Origin: UBA6382 sp963617965
Lineage (GTDB): Bacteria > Bacteroidota > Bacteroidia > Bacteroidales > Bacteroidaceae
NCBI GenBank assembly: GCA_963617965.1
Contig: CAVEQO010000001.1
Location: 52,315-116,314 of the forward strand
Length of the DNA stretch: 64,000 bases
Direction of reading: 5' to 3'
The notes beneath the pieces are model-generated. The model was not told the origin of the DNA, searched no databases, and was given only the letters and a program-made list of their open reading frames with translations. Within the stretch, counting starts at the first letter, position 1. Every line of letters begins with the position of its first letter. The position numbers and the translations under genes were made by a program. Positions 43,163 to 52,312 of the stretch are shown one piece after another.

Positions 43163-44877
43163 AAAAAACGATATTTCTGTTCCTTTCCGCCGTTGCGGCA
43201 ATCATGTCGCAAGGGGCGGTGGACAAGAGTGCACTGTCCTCGGTTGTCAGCGTCAGTACCGCCGATGCCGAAGGGAATCCCTTGGGTAAGGCGTGGGGGG
43301 TGGTAATCCTTTCCGACAGTACGGCAGACGGGTGTGTGACAGTTCTTGCTCCGTATGGCTTGTTCAAGCACGCCACCTCTGCCGTTGTGACATCCTGCAA
43401 AGGCAAGACATATCCAGTTTATAGGATAGCCGGGGCCAATGACCTTTATGACGTGACGAAATTTACGGTCTGCGGCTGCGATGTGCCGCCGCTGCGCATG
43501 GCGACCGGCAAGCTTGGTGTAGGCGACAAAGCCTACGTGGCCGTAGCAGACAACAAAAAGGGACGGACGGTTGATGTCAGGATAGCCGGAGTGGAAGAAC
43601 ACGGAGGGCTGGCGTACTATACGCTGTCACTGCCTGCGGACAATGCGTTCATAGGTCTTCCACTCCTCAATGCAAACGGCGAGGTCGTGGCCGTAATCCA
43701 GAAAAGTGCGGACGGGGAAACCGACAAAATGTTTGCGGCAGGGGTGGAAATAAGTCCGGCACTTACGGTGGAAACCATGTCTGCCGCCAATGCGTCACTC
43801 AACAACATACATATACCCAAGCAGTTGCCGTCCGGCGAGAAACAGGCTTCCAGCTATCTCTATCTGCTTGCCAAGAATTCCGAGGATACCGTTTCCTATC
43901 TTGCCGGTCTCGGGGACTTTGTCAAAACCTATCCGTCCAGCAGTTTTGGCTATGTGCAGAGGGCTCTCTACTATGCCTCTATGCAGCAATATGCCAAGGC
44001 GGAGGCAGACTACAATACGGCTCTCGTGGTATGTGCGGACTCTGCCGACATCCATTACAACATGAGCACTACACTCTATCTTCTCAACCAGAACAAGAAC
44101 TACAAGCCATATAAAGATTGGACTCTCGAGAGAGCTTTGGGCGAGATAGACAGGGCCTATGCTATTCTGAGCACTCCGCTTTATCTCATGCACAAGGGCA
44201 AGTGCCTGTATGCCATGAAGAGATATTCCGATGCAGCAGATGTATACAACGAGATAAACAAGACGGACTTCCGCTCGTCGGAAAACCTCTTCTGTGAGTC
44301 GCGATCGCTTGAGATGGCGGGCGGTGATTCGGTGCAAGTCCTTGCGTTGCTTGACAGTGCCGTGGCAAGATTTCTCCGCCCATACAGAGCGGATGCGGCT
44401 CCCTACATATACTACCGGGCACAGCAATATGACCGCTACGGTCGCTACAAAGAGGCGGTGGCGGGCTATCAGGACTATCAGAACATTGTAGGTCTCAGCA
44501 ATCTCAACGACCATTTTTTTTATCTCAAGGAACAGGCGGAAATAAAGTGCAATTTCTATCCGCAGGCACTGAAGGACATCGAACAGGCAATAGCCCTCAA
44601 TCCAGACGAGTATGTGTACCATATAGAGAAAGCCCTAATAGAGACACGTACCGGCGACTACGAAGAGGCGGTTATCTCGGCCAGGCAGGCCCGGAAGATT
44701 GATCCCACGGATTCCGACTCATATAAGCTCATGGGCATTGCCTATGGTGAACTTGGTAACAGGGAGGCCGCTGTCAGCAATTTGCAGCGCGCAGTGGAAC
44801 TGGGTGACAGCGAGGCGCAGTCGTGGATTGACAGCATGAAGAAGCCTTCCCGGCAACCGCGCGGCAAGTCAGATTAA
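43159..44877 (+). CDS. Secreted degenerate trypsin-fold protein with TPR repeats
   Basis: 572 residues with a signal peptide (to SQG). The N-terminal 215 residues resemble a trypsin-like protease: FIGLPLLNANGEVVAVI aligns with the usual GNSGGPLLN...GEVVGI, but the serine is absent and APYGLFKHA stands where the His loop should be, so it is probably not active. From about 225 on there are TPR-like repeats (YASMQQYAKAEADYNTALVV, YPQALKDIEQAIALNPDEYVYHIEKAL, GNREAAVSNLQRAVELGD). Such proteins may be scaffolds in the periplasm. It overlaps recN by four bases, 28 bases before dus. Confidence 0.8.
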   Translation: MKKTIFLFLSAVAAIMSQGAVDKSALSSVVSVSTADAEGNPLGKAWGVVILSDSTADGCVTVLAPYGLFKHATSAVVTSCKGKTYPVYRIAGANDLYDVTKFTVCGCDVPPLRMATGKLGVGDKAYVAVADNKKGRTVDVRIAGVEEHGGLAYYTLSLPADNAFIGLPLLNANGEVVAVIQKSADGETDKMFAAGVEISPALTVETMSAANASLNNIHIPKQLPSGEKQASSYLYLLAKNSEDTVSYLAGLGDFVKTYPSSSFGYVQRALYYASMQQYAKAEADYNTALVVCADSADIHYNMSTTLYLLNQNKNYKPYKDWTLERALGEIDRAYAILSTPLYLMHKGKCLYAMKRYSDAADVYNEINKTDFRSSENLFCESRSLEMAGGDSVQVLALLDSAVARFLRPYRADAAPYIYYRAQQYDRYGRYKEAVAGYQDYQNIVGLSNLNDHFFYLKEQAEIKCNFYPQALKDIEQAIALNPDEYVYHIEKALIETRTGDYEEAVISARQARKIDPTDSDSYKLMGIAYGELGNREAAVSNLQRAVELGDSEAQSWIDSMKKPSRQPRGKSD

Positions 44878-44905
44878 TCCACCGCTCCAAAAGAGGTCGC
44901 CACGG

Positions 44906-45931
44906 ATGAATATAGGCAATGTAGTGTTGGGTTCCCACCCGGTCTTTCTGGCTCCTATGGAGGATGTCACCGACATAGGCTTCCGCTTGCTGTGCAAGCA
45001 GTTGGGAGCCGCCATGGTTTATTCCGAGTTCGTCTCGTGCGATGCTCTGACACGCATGGTCAACAAGTCGCTGCAGAAACTTGCCGTGTGCGATGAAGAA
45101 CGTCCGGTGGTCATCCAGATCTATGGCAGGGCCCCCAATGAAATGGCCCGGGCAGCAAAGATAGTGATGGCTCAGTCCTGTCCCGATATCCTTGACATCA
45201 ATTTCGGTTGCCCCGTCAAGAGAGTGGCTGGCAAGGGGGCTGGCGCGGGACTGCTGCAGAACGTTCCGTTGTTGCTGGATATTGCCAAAGCCGTGGTTGA
45301 TGCCGTTGACGTGCCCGTCACCGCCAAGACGCGGTTGGGGTGGGACAGCGGCAATGTCATAATAGGCGAGCTTGCCGTAAGGCTTCAGGAACAGGGTATC
45401 AAGGCTGTCACTGTGCACGGGCGCACCCGCTCGCAGATGTATACGGGCACGGCAAACTGGCAACCCATTGGAGAACTGAAGAAAAACCCTGCACTGCACA
45501 TACCCGTCATAGGCAACGGAGACATTGATTCGGCCTCCAAGGCCGTTGATGCGTTTCGTGACTACGGAGTTGACGCTGTCATGGTGGGGCGCGCTTCGTT
45601 CGGGCGGCCATGGATATTCAAGGAAATTCATGATGCCCTGCATCCTGATGCGCCCATTGATGCAAGTTCTGCCGTGCAGAGCGACTACGAACCTATGACA
45701 CCCGACTGGAAACTTGACGTGCTCAAAAAACAGGTACAGACAAGCGTCAGTCATATCGGCGAATACCGGGGCATCCTCCATGTGCGCCGGCATCTTGCGG
45801 CTACACCGCTATTCAAGGGACTTCCGAACTTCCGTGAACACCGCATCGCAATGCTTCGCGCAGAGACAGTGGACGAACTTTACAGGCTCATGGAACAGAC
45901 CCGTCCGCTGATAAGAAACAAAGAACAATAA
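44906..45931 (+). CDS. dusB: tRNA-dihydrouridine synthase
   Basis: 341 residues. An FMN-dependent TIM barrel: LAPMEDVTDIGFR at the N-terminus, the catalytic-Cys block DINFGCPVKRVAGKGAGAGLL, TAKTRLGW, VTVHGRTRSQMYTG and GNGDIDS followed by MVGRASFGRPWIF. It reduces uridines in tRNA D loops. The subgroup (B, or a Bacteroidetes-specific one) is uncertain. The frame follows the TPR gene in the same direction; the permease starts ten bases after it. Confidence 0.95.
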   Translation: MNIGNVVLGSHPVFLAPMEDVTDIGFRLLCKQLGAAMVYSEFVSCDALTRMVNKSLQKLAVCDEERPVVIQIYGRAPNEMARAAKIVMAQSCPDILDINFGCPVKRVAGKGAGAGLLQNVPLLLDIAKAVVDAVDVPVTAKTRLGWDSGNVIIGELAVRLQEQGIKAVTVHGRTRSQMYTGTANWQPIGELKKNPALHIPVIGNGDIDSASKAVDAFRDYGVDAVMVGRASFGRPWIFKEIHDALHPDAPIDASSAVQSDYEPMTPDWKLDVLKKQVQTSVSHIGEYRGILHVRRHLAATPLFKGLPNFREHRIAMLRAETVDELYRLMEQTRPLIRNKEQ

Positions 45932-45941
45932 CATACCATAT

Positions 45942-47603
45942 ATGTCAATTTTCATACGCAAGCCATTGAGCCTGTTGCAGGAAGAAGCCCGTGACAGCGG
46001 CTCCGGCTCCCTCAGAAGGGTGTTGGGTCCTGTCAGCTTGATTGCCCTTGGTGTCGGAACCATTGTCGGTGCAGGATTGTTCTCCATCACCGGACTGGTC
46101 GCCGCCAACAATGCAGGCCCTGCCATCGTCGTGTCGTTTGTCATAGCTTCTGTATGCTGTTGCTTTGCGGGGCTGTGTTATGCCGAATTTGCCTCCATGA
46201 TACCCATTGCCGGTAGTGCATACACCTATTCCTATGCAACCATGGGCGAACTGGTGGCATGGATTATCGGGTGGGATCTTGTCTTGGAATATAGCGTGGC
46301 GGCAACTACCGTAAGTATTTCGTGGAGTCGCTATCTGGTGGCATTCCTTGATGATGTTGGCATAACAGTGCCGCCGGAATTCTCTGCCTGTCCCTGGGAG
46401 GGCGGCATAATGAATTTGCCCGCCCTTCTGGTTGTTGTCGCCATAAGCCTGCTTCTGGTAAGGGGAACAAAGGAGAGTGCCGTGTTTAATTTCATTGTTG
46501 TCTTTATGAAGTTAGGGATTATTGTAGTGTTCATAGTGTTGGGATGGAAATACATCAATACCGACAACTATACGCCTTTCCTGCCCGAAAATACAGGGAC
46601 AATAGGCGAATTTGGCATTTCGGGTGTACTGCGCGGTGCCGCCATCATATTCTTTGCCTATCTGGGTTTTGACGTGGTCAGCACCACGGCGCAGGAGACC
46701 CGCAATCCCCGGCGCAATATGCCGATAGGAATACTCGGCTCGCTGGCGGTTTGCCTCCTGCTGTATTTGCTGTTTGCCCATGTAATGACCGGCGTAGCCC
46801 ACTACACTGATTTTCGGGGCAGTGAGGGCATCGCGCCCGTGGCCATAGCCATTTCAAAAATGGGCGTTCCCGATGCCTACGGCATTGTCAGACCCGCTTA
46901 TCCATGGCTGAACAAGGTCATAATACTCGCAATCCTCATTGGCTATTGCTCCGTTATCATGGGCACGCTCATGGCGCAGAGCCGCATTTTCATGAGCATG
47001 AGCCGCGACGGTATGCTACCGCCGCTTTTCTCCCGTCTCCACAGGCGTTTCCGCACCCCTGCACGCAACTCGCTCCTGCTCATGCTGGTAGTAGGGTCGT
47101 TGGCCGCATTCGTGCCTGCCGGGGTCGCTGGTGAGATGTGCAGCATAGGTACGCTGTTTGCCTTTATCCTTGTATGCGCGGGCATCATCATCATGCGCAA
47201 GTCGTTGCCCGACGCCCCCAGGGCGTTCCGGGTGCCATGGGTCCCATGGGTACCGCTGCTGGGAATCATATCGTGCTTTGTCGTTGCTCTGAGTCTTCCT
47301 GCCGATACGTGGATACGCCTCGTGCTGTGGATGCTGATAGGGCTTGACATCTACCATGCCTATGGTATGCGGCGCAGCCATCTTGAGCCGTCATCCGACC
47401 GAGAGGGCACATCTTCCCTCGTGTGGCTCGGGCTGTCGGTCTCGGTGCTGTGTGTAATCACAGGCTTATGGCATCAAGGTTCTGCCGGATGGGACTCTGA
47501 CTACACCCTGCTGTCAATAGCCCTTGTTATGGGTCTATCGCATATTGCCTACTATATCCTCCAGCTTTCCAAAATCAAACATTTATGCAAGAACGACAAG
47601 TAA
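45942..47603 (+). CDS. APC-superfamily amino acid permease
   Basis: 553 residues with 12 or more membrane segments. The helix I motif SLIALGVGTIVGAGLFSITG is that of cationic-amino-acid/APC permeases, and YLGFDVVSTTAQETRNPRRNMPIGILGSL is the conserved segment after helix 6. It lies ten bases after dus and overlaps the methyltransferase by 19 bases. The substrate is probably a cationic or neutral amino acid; the direction of transport cannot be told from sequence. Confidence 0.93.
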   Translation: MSIFIRKPLSLLQEEARDSGSGSLRRVLGPVSLIALGVGTIVGAGLFSITGLVAANNAGPAIVVSFVIASVCCCFAGLCYAEFASMIPIAGSAYTYSYATMGELVAWIIGWDLVLEYSVAATTVSISWSRYLVAFLDDVGITVPPEFSACPWEGGIMNLPALLVVVAISLLLVRGTKESAVFNFIVVFMKLGIIVVFIVLGWKYINTDNYTPFLPENTGTIGEFGISGVLRGAAIIFFAYLGFDVVSTTAQETRNPRRNMPIGILGSLAVCLLLYLLFAHVMTGVAHYTDFRGSEGIAPVAIAISKMGVPDAYGIVRPAYPWLNKVIILAILIGYCSVIMGTLMAQSRIFMSMSRDGMLPPLFSRLHRRFRTPARNSLLLMLVVGSLAAFVPAGVAGEMCSIGTLFAFILVCAGIIIMRKSLPDAPRAFRVPWVPWVPLLGIISCFVVALSLPADTWIRLVLWMLIGLDIYHAYGMRRSHLEPSSDREGTSSLVWLGLSVSVLCVITGLWHQGSAGWDSDYTLLSIALVMGLSHIAYYILQLSKIKHLCKNDK

Positions 47604-48361
47604 ACCGTCTACAGTATTTCAAGGAACTGGCTCTTACCAGCGAAAAATATTTTGTGCCGTATATCGTGCAGTTCAAGAAACTCTTCAAGGGTATGCGCGT
47701 GTTGGAGATTGGCTGCGGTGACGGCGGCAATCTCGTGCCTTTCGCGCGGAGAGAATGCTCGGTAATGGGAGTGGACCTGTCGCCTTCGCGCATAGATACG
47801 GCGCAGAGGTGTTTTGCCGAACTGGGGTTGTCCGGCACTTTTCTTGCCGCAGACATATTCACAGTCAAGGAACTTGAGCACCAGTTTGACCTCATCATAT
47901 GTCATGACGTGCTTGAGCATATCCCCGACAAGCTGGCGTTTGTGGAAAATCTGGGGAAATACGCCCGTCCCGGCGGAGTGGCGTTCATGTCGTTTCCCGC
48001 ATGGCAAATGCCTTTTGGGGGACACCAGCAGATATGCTGCGGCAAGGTGCTCAGCCATCTCCCGTTTTATCATATATTGCCTCGTTCCCTCTATAAGGCG
48101 ATGCTCAAGATGGGTAGCGAACCCGATGATGTTATTGCCGAACTGATGAATATCAAGAGTACCCGGTGCCCAATAGAGAAATTCGAGAGAATAGTCAGAA
48201 AACTGCACATGCAGGTCATGGATCGGCGTTTCTATTTTATAAACCCGCATTATGAGGTCAAGTTCCGGCTCAAACCGCGTCGCCTTACACCGCTCATTGG
48301 CAGTATTCCCTGGGTGCGCAATTTCTTCACCACCTCATGTTTCTATATCCTGAAGCTGTGA
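47585..48361 (+). CDS. Class I SAM-dependent methyltransferase
   Basis: 258 residues. Motif I is RVLEIGCGDGGNLVPFARR (about 38-56), followed by the acidic VMGVDLSPSRID and the motif IV-like IICHDVLEHIPDK. The second half contains LRPGGVAFMSFP-like FLVENLGKYARPGG and ends in the aromatic NFFTTSCFYILKL. It may methylate a small molecule or lipid carrier; the overlap of 19 bases with the permease says nothing on substrate. It is the last gene of the dnaN unit, ending at a hairpin. Confidence 0.85.
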   Translation: MQERQVNRLQYFKELALTSEKYFVPYIVQFKKLFKGMRVLEIGCGDGGNLVPFARRECSVMGVDLSPSRIDTAQRCFAELGLSGTFLAADIFTVKELEHQFDLIICHDVLEHIPDKLAFVENLGKYARPGGVAFMSFPAWQMPFGGHQQICCGKVLSHLPFYHILPRSLYKAMLKMGSEPDDVIAELMNIKSTRCPIEKFERIVRKLHMQVMDRRFYFINPHYEVKFRLKPRRLTPLIGSIPWVRNFFTTSCFYILKL

Positions 48362-48402
48362 CAGGCGTGTGAAGTGGTATTGTTCCACTCCACACGCCTG
48401 TC
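48360..48402. terminator. Hairpin ending the dnaN unit and hisS
   Basis: 18-base arms (48360-48377 and 48385-48402), a single mismatch, loop of seven bases. It covers the methyltransferase stop codon and lies 12 bases from the end of convergent hisS, so it can serve both. Confidence 0.8.
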
Positions 48403-48413
48403 AATGTTTGTCC

Positions 48414-49772
48414 TTAAGAAAGCCTTGATATGAGTTCTTCGGCGGAGAGCTGTTCCTGTTGTCCTGTAGCCATGTCCTTAAGCGTTACCACATTGGAGTT
48501 TATTTCATTTTCACCGGCAAGGGCTACAAACGGCACGCCGATGGCATTGGCGTAGCCCATCTGTTTCTTCATCTTGGCACAGTCGGGATAAATCTCGGTA
48601 CGTATGCCGGCCTTGCGTAGTCTGGTGGCGATCTTGAGACAATATGCGGCCTCGTCCTTGCCGAAGTTTATGAACAGTACTCGTGCGGACTGAATGGCGT
48701 TCTCGGGATACAGGTCAAGTTGGTTGAGCACGTCGTAGATGCGGTCGGCACCAAATGATATCCCTACGCCACTGAGACCCGGCATTCCGAAAATACCGGT
48801 CAAATTGTCGTAGCGTCCGCCGCCAGTGATGGAGCCTATCTGCACGTCAAGAGCTTTGACCTCGAAGATGCACCCCGTGTAGTAGTTAAGACCGCGTGCC
48901 AGCGTGAGATCAAGCTCCACGGCATTTGTCAGTCCGAGTTGACCGAGCTGTTCCAGTACGAACCTGACTTCCCCGACACCCCTTGCTCCGGTTTCCTGCC
49001 CGTCAAGCATCCTGGCGATGGTGTCCAGCTTGTGGATGTTGTCTCCTTCCGCATTGAATACGGGCGAGAGTTTACTGATACCTTCTTCGCTTATGCCGTT
49101 GTCATGCAGTTCCGCTTTTACGTTTTCAAGTCCAATCTTGTCGAGCTTGTCAATGGCGGTGGTAAGTTCGGTGATTTTGTCGGGAAATCCTATATATTCG
49201 GCAAGTCCGGTCAGTATCTTGCGGTTGTTGATATGTATGCCCACCCTGATGCCGAATCTGGAGAACACGGTGTCGACAATTTGCATCAGTTCCACTTCGT
49301 TGAGCAGGGAATCTGAACCAACCACATCGGCATCGCACTGGTAGAATTCGCGGTAGCGACCCTTTTGCGGTCGGTCGGCTCTCCATACGGGCTGTATCTG
49401 GTAGCGTTTGAACGGCATCTGGAGCTCATCGCGGTGCTGCACCACATAGCGCGCGAACGGCACCGTGAGGTCATAGCGCAGTCCTTTTTCACACAGTTGT
49501 GCGGCCAGACGGCCCGTACCGCCGCTGTCAAGTTCTTCGGGACAGATCCCCTTGAGGAAGTCCCCCGAGTTGAGGATCTTAAACAGCAGTTTGTCGCCCT
49601 CTTCGCCGTACTTGCCCATGAGAGTCGTGAGGTTCTCCATGGCCGGAGTTTCTATCTGGCGAAACCCGTAGAGGGCGTAGACCTCGCGTATGGTGTTGAA
49701 TATGTAGTTGCGCTTCGCCGTTTCCGCAGGCGAGAAGTCACGTGTTCCTTTCGGTATGCTCGGTTTGTTCAT
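48414..49772 (-). CDS. hisS: Histidyl-tRNA synthetase
   Basis: 452 residues from MNKPSIPKGTRDF, the usual N-terminus; a longer frame to 49850 lacks support. Class II motifs are present: motif 1 region RNYIFNTIREVYALYGFRQIETPAMEN, motif 2 RADRPQKGRYREFYQCDAD, the His-specific ARGLNYYTGCIFEV and motif 3 SGVGISFGADRI. Its ATG overlaps the stop of the YfhO-type gene by four bases. Confidence 0.97.
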   Translation of the reverse strand: MNKPSIPKGTRDFSPAETAKRNYIFNTIREVYALYGFRQIETPAMENLTTLMGKYGEEGDKLLFKILNSGDFLKGICPEELDSGGTGRLAAQLCEKGLRYDLTVPFARYVVQHRDELQMPFKRYQIQPVWRADRPQKGRYREFYQCDADVVGSDSLLNEVELMQIVDTVFSRFGIRVGIHINNRKILTGLAEYIGFPDKITELTTAIDKLDKIGLENVKAELHDNGISEEGISKLSPVFNAEGDNIHKLDTIARMLDGQETGARGVGEVRFVLEQLGQLGLTNAVELDLTLARGLNYYTGCIFEVKALDVQIGSITGGGRYDNLTGIFGMPGLSGVGISFGADRIYDVLNQLDLYPENAIQSARVLFINFGKDEAAYCLKIATRLRKAGIRTEIYPDCAKMKKQMGYANAIGVPFVALAGENEINSNVVTLKDMATGQQEQLSAEELISRLS

Positions 49773-52270
49773 TGTCTGTCCGTGTTTTTCTTGAGTTGTT
49801 TCTTTATGGTCACTCCCGCAGAAACGGCAAATCCCGCTATGAGCAGACAAATGGCGATGTATGCCAGTGTCTCGGTTGTCTTGATGGAGTCGGGCTTGTA
49901 TTCCATGTGTATGGTGTGTTGCCCGGCGGGTATGTACGCCATGCGGAGGATATAGTTCGCCCGGCCTATTTCAAGGGGTTTGCCGTCAATGGTGGCAGTC
50001 CACCCCGGATAGTATACTTCGGAGAACACTGCCACTCCGCCGTTAGGCGATGACGCCTTGTAGTCAAGAGAGTTCGGTTCATATTTCGTGAGGCGGATGG
50101 TGCTAGTGGAGTCGTGCGTCACAACGGCATCATTGCCTGCAATCGCTGCGAAAGACGTGTCGACCACGGCGGTCTTGCGGAGATTTGTGACACCGAGTGC
50201 CGCTATCTCCTCGTTGGGCGTGCCCACAGTCTTGACGCAGTCCACAAACCAGGCGTTGCCCATGGCAAACGGATTTCTGACGGCAAAGGTGCGGTTACTC
50301 CCTCCTCCGAGAATGAAATATCTGCAATTGAGCATATTGAGTACAGGAAACAGACTGTCCCCCCTGACGGTCGTCAGATCTCCTTGGCTGTCGTTGAAGG
50401 CCTTGATGACCTGCTGCATCTCGCCGAGGTTGCCGCTCCTTGGAGTCATGTAGTTGTTTATGAGATCCTGGTAGCGTCCGAGTTTCACCGCACTGTATCC
50501 GCCTATACTTTTGTGGAAATAGGATGTCTCGTTCTCGTTGAACGTGTTGGTGGTGAAATTGAGCACCCTGTAGTTCGGGTCGGAGTCGCGGAGGATCTGT
50601 TCGTCGGCTTCGCTCTTGACAAACGAATTGGTTATTTGCTCAGGCATCACGAACATATCGTTGTTGAGGTAACGTTTGTTGACTCCGTACATGTCCACAA
50701 GACACAGCAGTGTAATCATGCATACCATTGGCAGGGCTTTCAACTTGTTTTTGATGAACAGCCACAGTATCGTGGCCCCCACTATGACGAAGAGGAAACT
50801 CCTCCATGCATCGGCGGTGAATATCGCCTTGCGCACCGATGCGAGGTCTGCCAGTATGTCGGGGTATTGTGCCAGCTGCCCCTGCTCGTTGAGTGAGGTG
50901 TAGGACGGAAACAGATCGGGGAATACCGCAAACAGAAATGCCGTGCCTGCCGTCAGTGCCAGTGCGGTGTAGAATTTCCACATTTTGAACGGCTCGGCTT
51001 TCTTCCTTCCGTCTATCAGCCTTGCTAAGGCCATTACCGCCAGCAGGGGAATGGTGAATTCGGCAATTACCAATATCGATGATACGGTACGGAACTTGTT
51101 GTACAACGGCACATGGTCAATGCAGAACTGTGTAAGTCCCATGAAGTTGTGACCCCACGAAAGGAGTACTGAGATTACCGTGGCAATCAAAAGAGCCCAT
51201 TTCATCGGGCCTTTCACCACAAACCACCCCAAGACGAACAGGAACAGCACGAAAGCCCCCACGTATACCGGACCTGCCGTGCCTGGCTGGTCGCCCCAGT
51301 ACATCCCGAAGGAGCTGTAGTACTGAGAGTACCGCCCGTTTCTCATGGCTGTTTCGTTGCTTGACAACGGCACAGATGCTCCTCCCTTGGCGTTGGGGAC
51401 AAGCAGAGTCCATGTCTCGTCTATACCGTACGACCACTGGGTTATGTAGTCGGCCGAGAGCCCGTTCTTCTCTGAACTCCCGGTCGTGGCCAGTTCGCTT
51501 TTGCCGCGCATGGTCTCCTTGCTGTACTCGTAAGTGTGGTATAGATTTGAGAGGTTGGCAGTGATGGCAATTGCAGCGGCAACCGCAACGGCGGCGGTGG
51601 CTTTGCCGAAGTTCTTCAGCTGTTTGTGGCGGATGGCATCGATGAAATATGCTGCGAACATCACGAACATCACGAGCAGGAAGTAATAAGTCATCTGCAG
51701 GTGGTTGGACAGTATCTGGAAAGCCAGGAACAGAGCAAGCACACTGCCGCCCCACAGGTATTTGCCCCGGTAGCACAGCACCATGCCCGCAATGGTAGGC
51801 GGGATGAAAGCCAGCGTAAGCACCTTCCATATATGACCCGCCCCTATGATGATGAAGAAATACGACGAAAACGCCCATGCCACAGCCCCCAGGACAGACA
51901 GCCACGGCTTGTAGCCGAAAGCGCGCATCAGTATGTAGAAGCCCAACAGTAGTATGAACACGTACATCACTACCGTGGGCAGCCCCAGTTCGTAGATATT
52001 CCTCAGTGCGTTGAGTGTGGAGCGTGAGCCATAGGACGGCGACATCTGGTAGGTGGGCATTCCCGAAAACAGCGAGTTTGTCCAGCGGGTTTCCTCGCCT
52101 GTACGTTCATGGTATTCCGTCAGTTCGCGTCCGCTGCCTATCGCCCCGGTGTGGTCAGAGCCAGACAGCACCATTCCTTGGCTCACGGGAGTGAGGAAAT
52201 ACACGAATCCGATAGCGGCAAACAATACTACGGCCAAAGCATCCGGCCATATTTTTTTCAGTATCTGCAT
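49769..52270 (-). CDS. YfhO-family membrane protein
   Basis: 833 residues with about 12 membrane helices in the first two thirds, then a periplasmic beta-rich domain and a final helix. The opening DALAVVLFAAIGFVYFLTP...GSDHTGAIG and the block NSLFSGMPTYQMSP are typical of YfhO proteins, GT-C-like enzymes linked in Firmicutes to lipoteichoic acid glycosylation. The C-terminal VFSEVYYPGWTATIDGKP...RMAYIPAGQHTIHMEYKP is the characteristic YfhO tail. It sits between ahcY (42 bases) and hisS (overlap), an operon by spacing only. Confidence 0.9.
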   Translation of the reverse strand: MQILKKIWPDALAVVLFAAIGFVYFLTPVSQGMVLSGSDHTGAIGSGRELTEYHERTGEETRWTNSLFSGMPTYQMSPSYGSRSTLNALRNIYELGLPTVVMYVFILLLGFYILMRAFGYKPWLSVLGAVAWAFSSYFFIIIGAGHIWKVLTLAFIPPTIAGMVLCYRGKYLWGGSVLALFLAFQILSNHLQMTYYFLLVMFVMFAAYFIDAIRHKQLKNFGKATAAVAVAAAIAITANLSNLYHTYEYSKETMRGKSELATTGSSEKNGLSADYITQWSYGIDETWTLLVPNAKGGASVPLSSNETAMRNGRYSQYYSSFGMYWGDQPGTAGPVYVGAFVLFLFVLGWFVVKGPMKWALLIATVISVLLSWGHNFMGLTQFCIDHVPLYNKFRTVSSILVIAEFTIPLLAVMALARLIDGRKKAEPFKMWKFYTALALTAGTAFLFAVFPDLFPSYTSLNEQGQLAQYPDILADLASVRKAIFTADAWRSFLFVIVGATILWLFIKNKLKALPMVCMITLLCLVDMYGVNKRYLNNDMFVMPEQITNSFVKSEADEQILRDSDPNYRVLNFTTNTFNENETSYFHKSIGGYSAVKLGRYQDLINNYMTPRSGNLGEMQQVIKAFNDSQGDLTTVRGDSLFPVLNMLNCRYFILGGGSNRTFAVRNPFAMGNAWFVDCVKTVGTPNEEIAALGVTNLRKTAVVDTSFAAIAGNDAVVTHDSTSTIRLTKYEPNSLDYKASSPNGGVAVFSEVYYPGWTATIDGKPLEIGRANYILRMAYIPAGQHTIHMEYKPDSIKTTETLAYIAICLLIAGFAVSAGVTIKKQLKKNTDRQ

Positions 52271-52312
52271 TGTGGAATTTTGTTAGAGTGTGGGCCTGCT
52301 GTCCGCTTGTTT

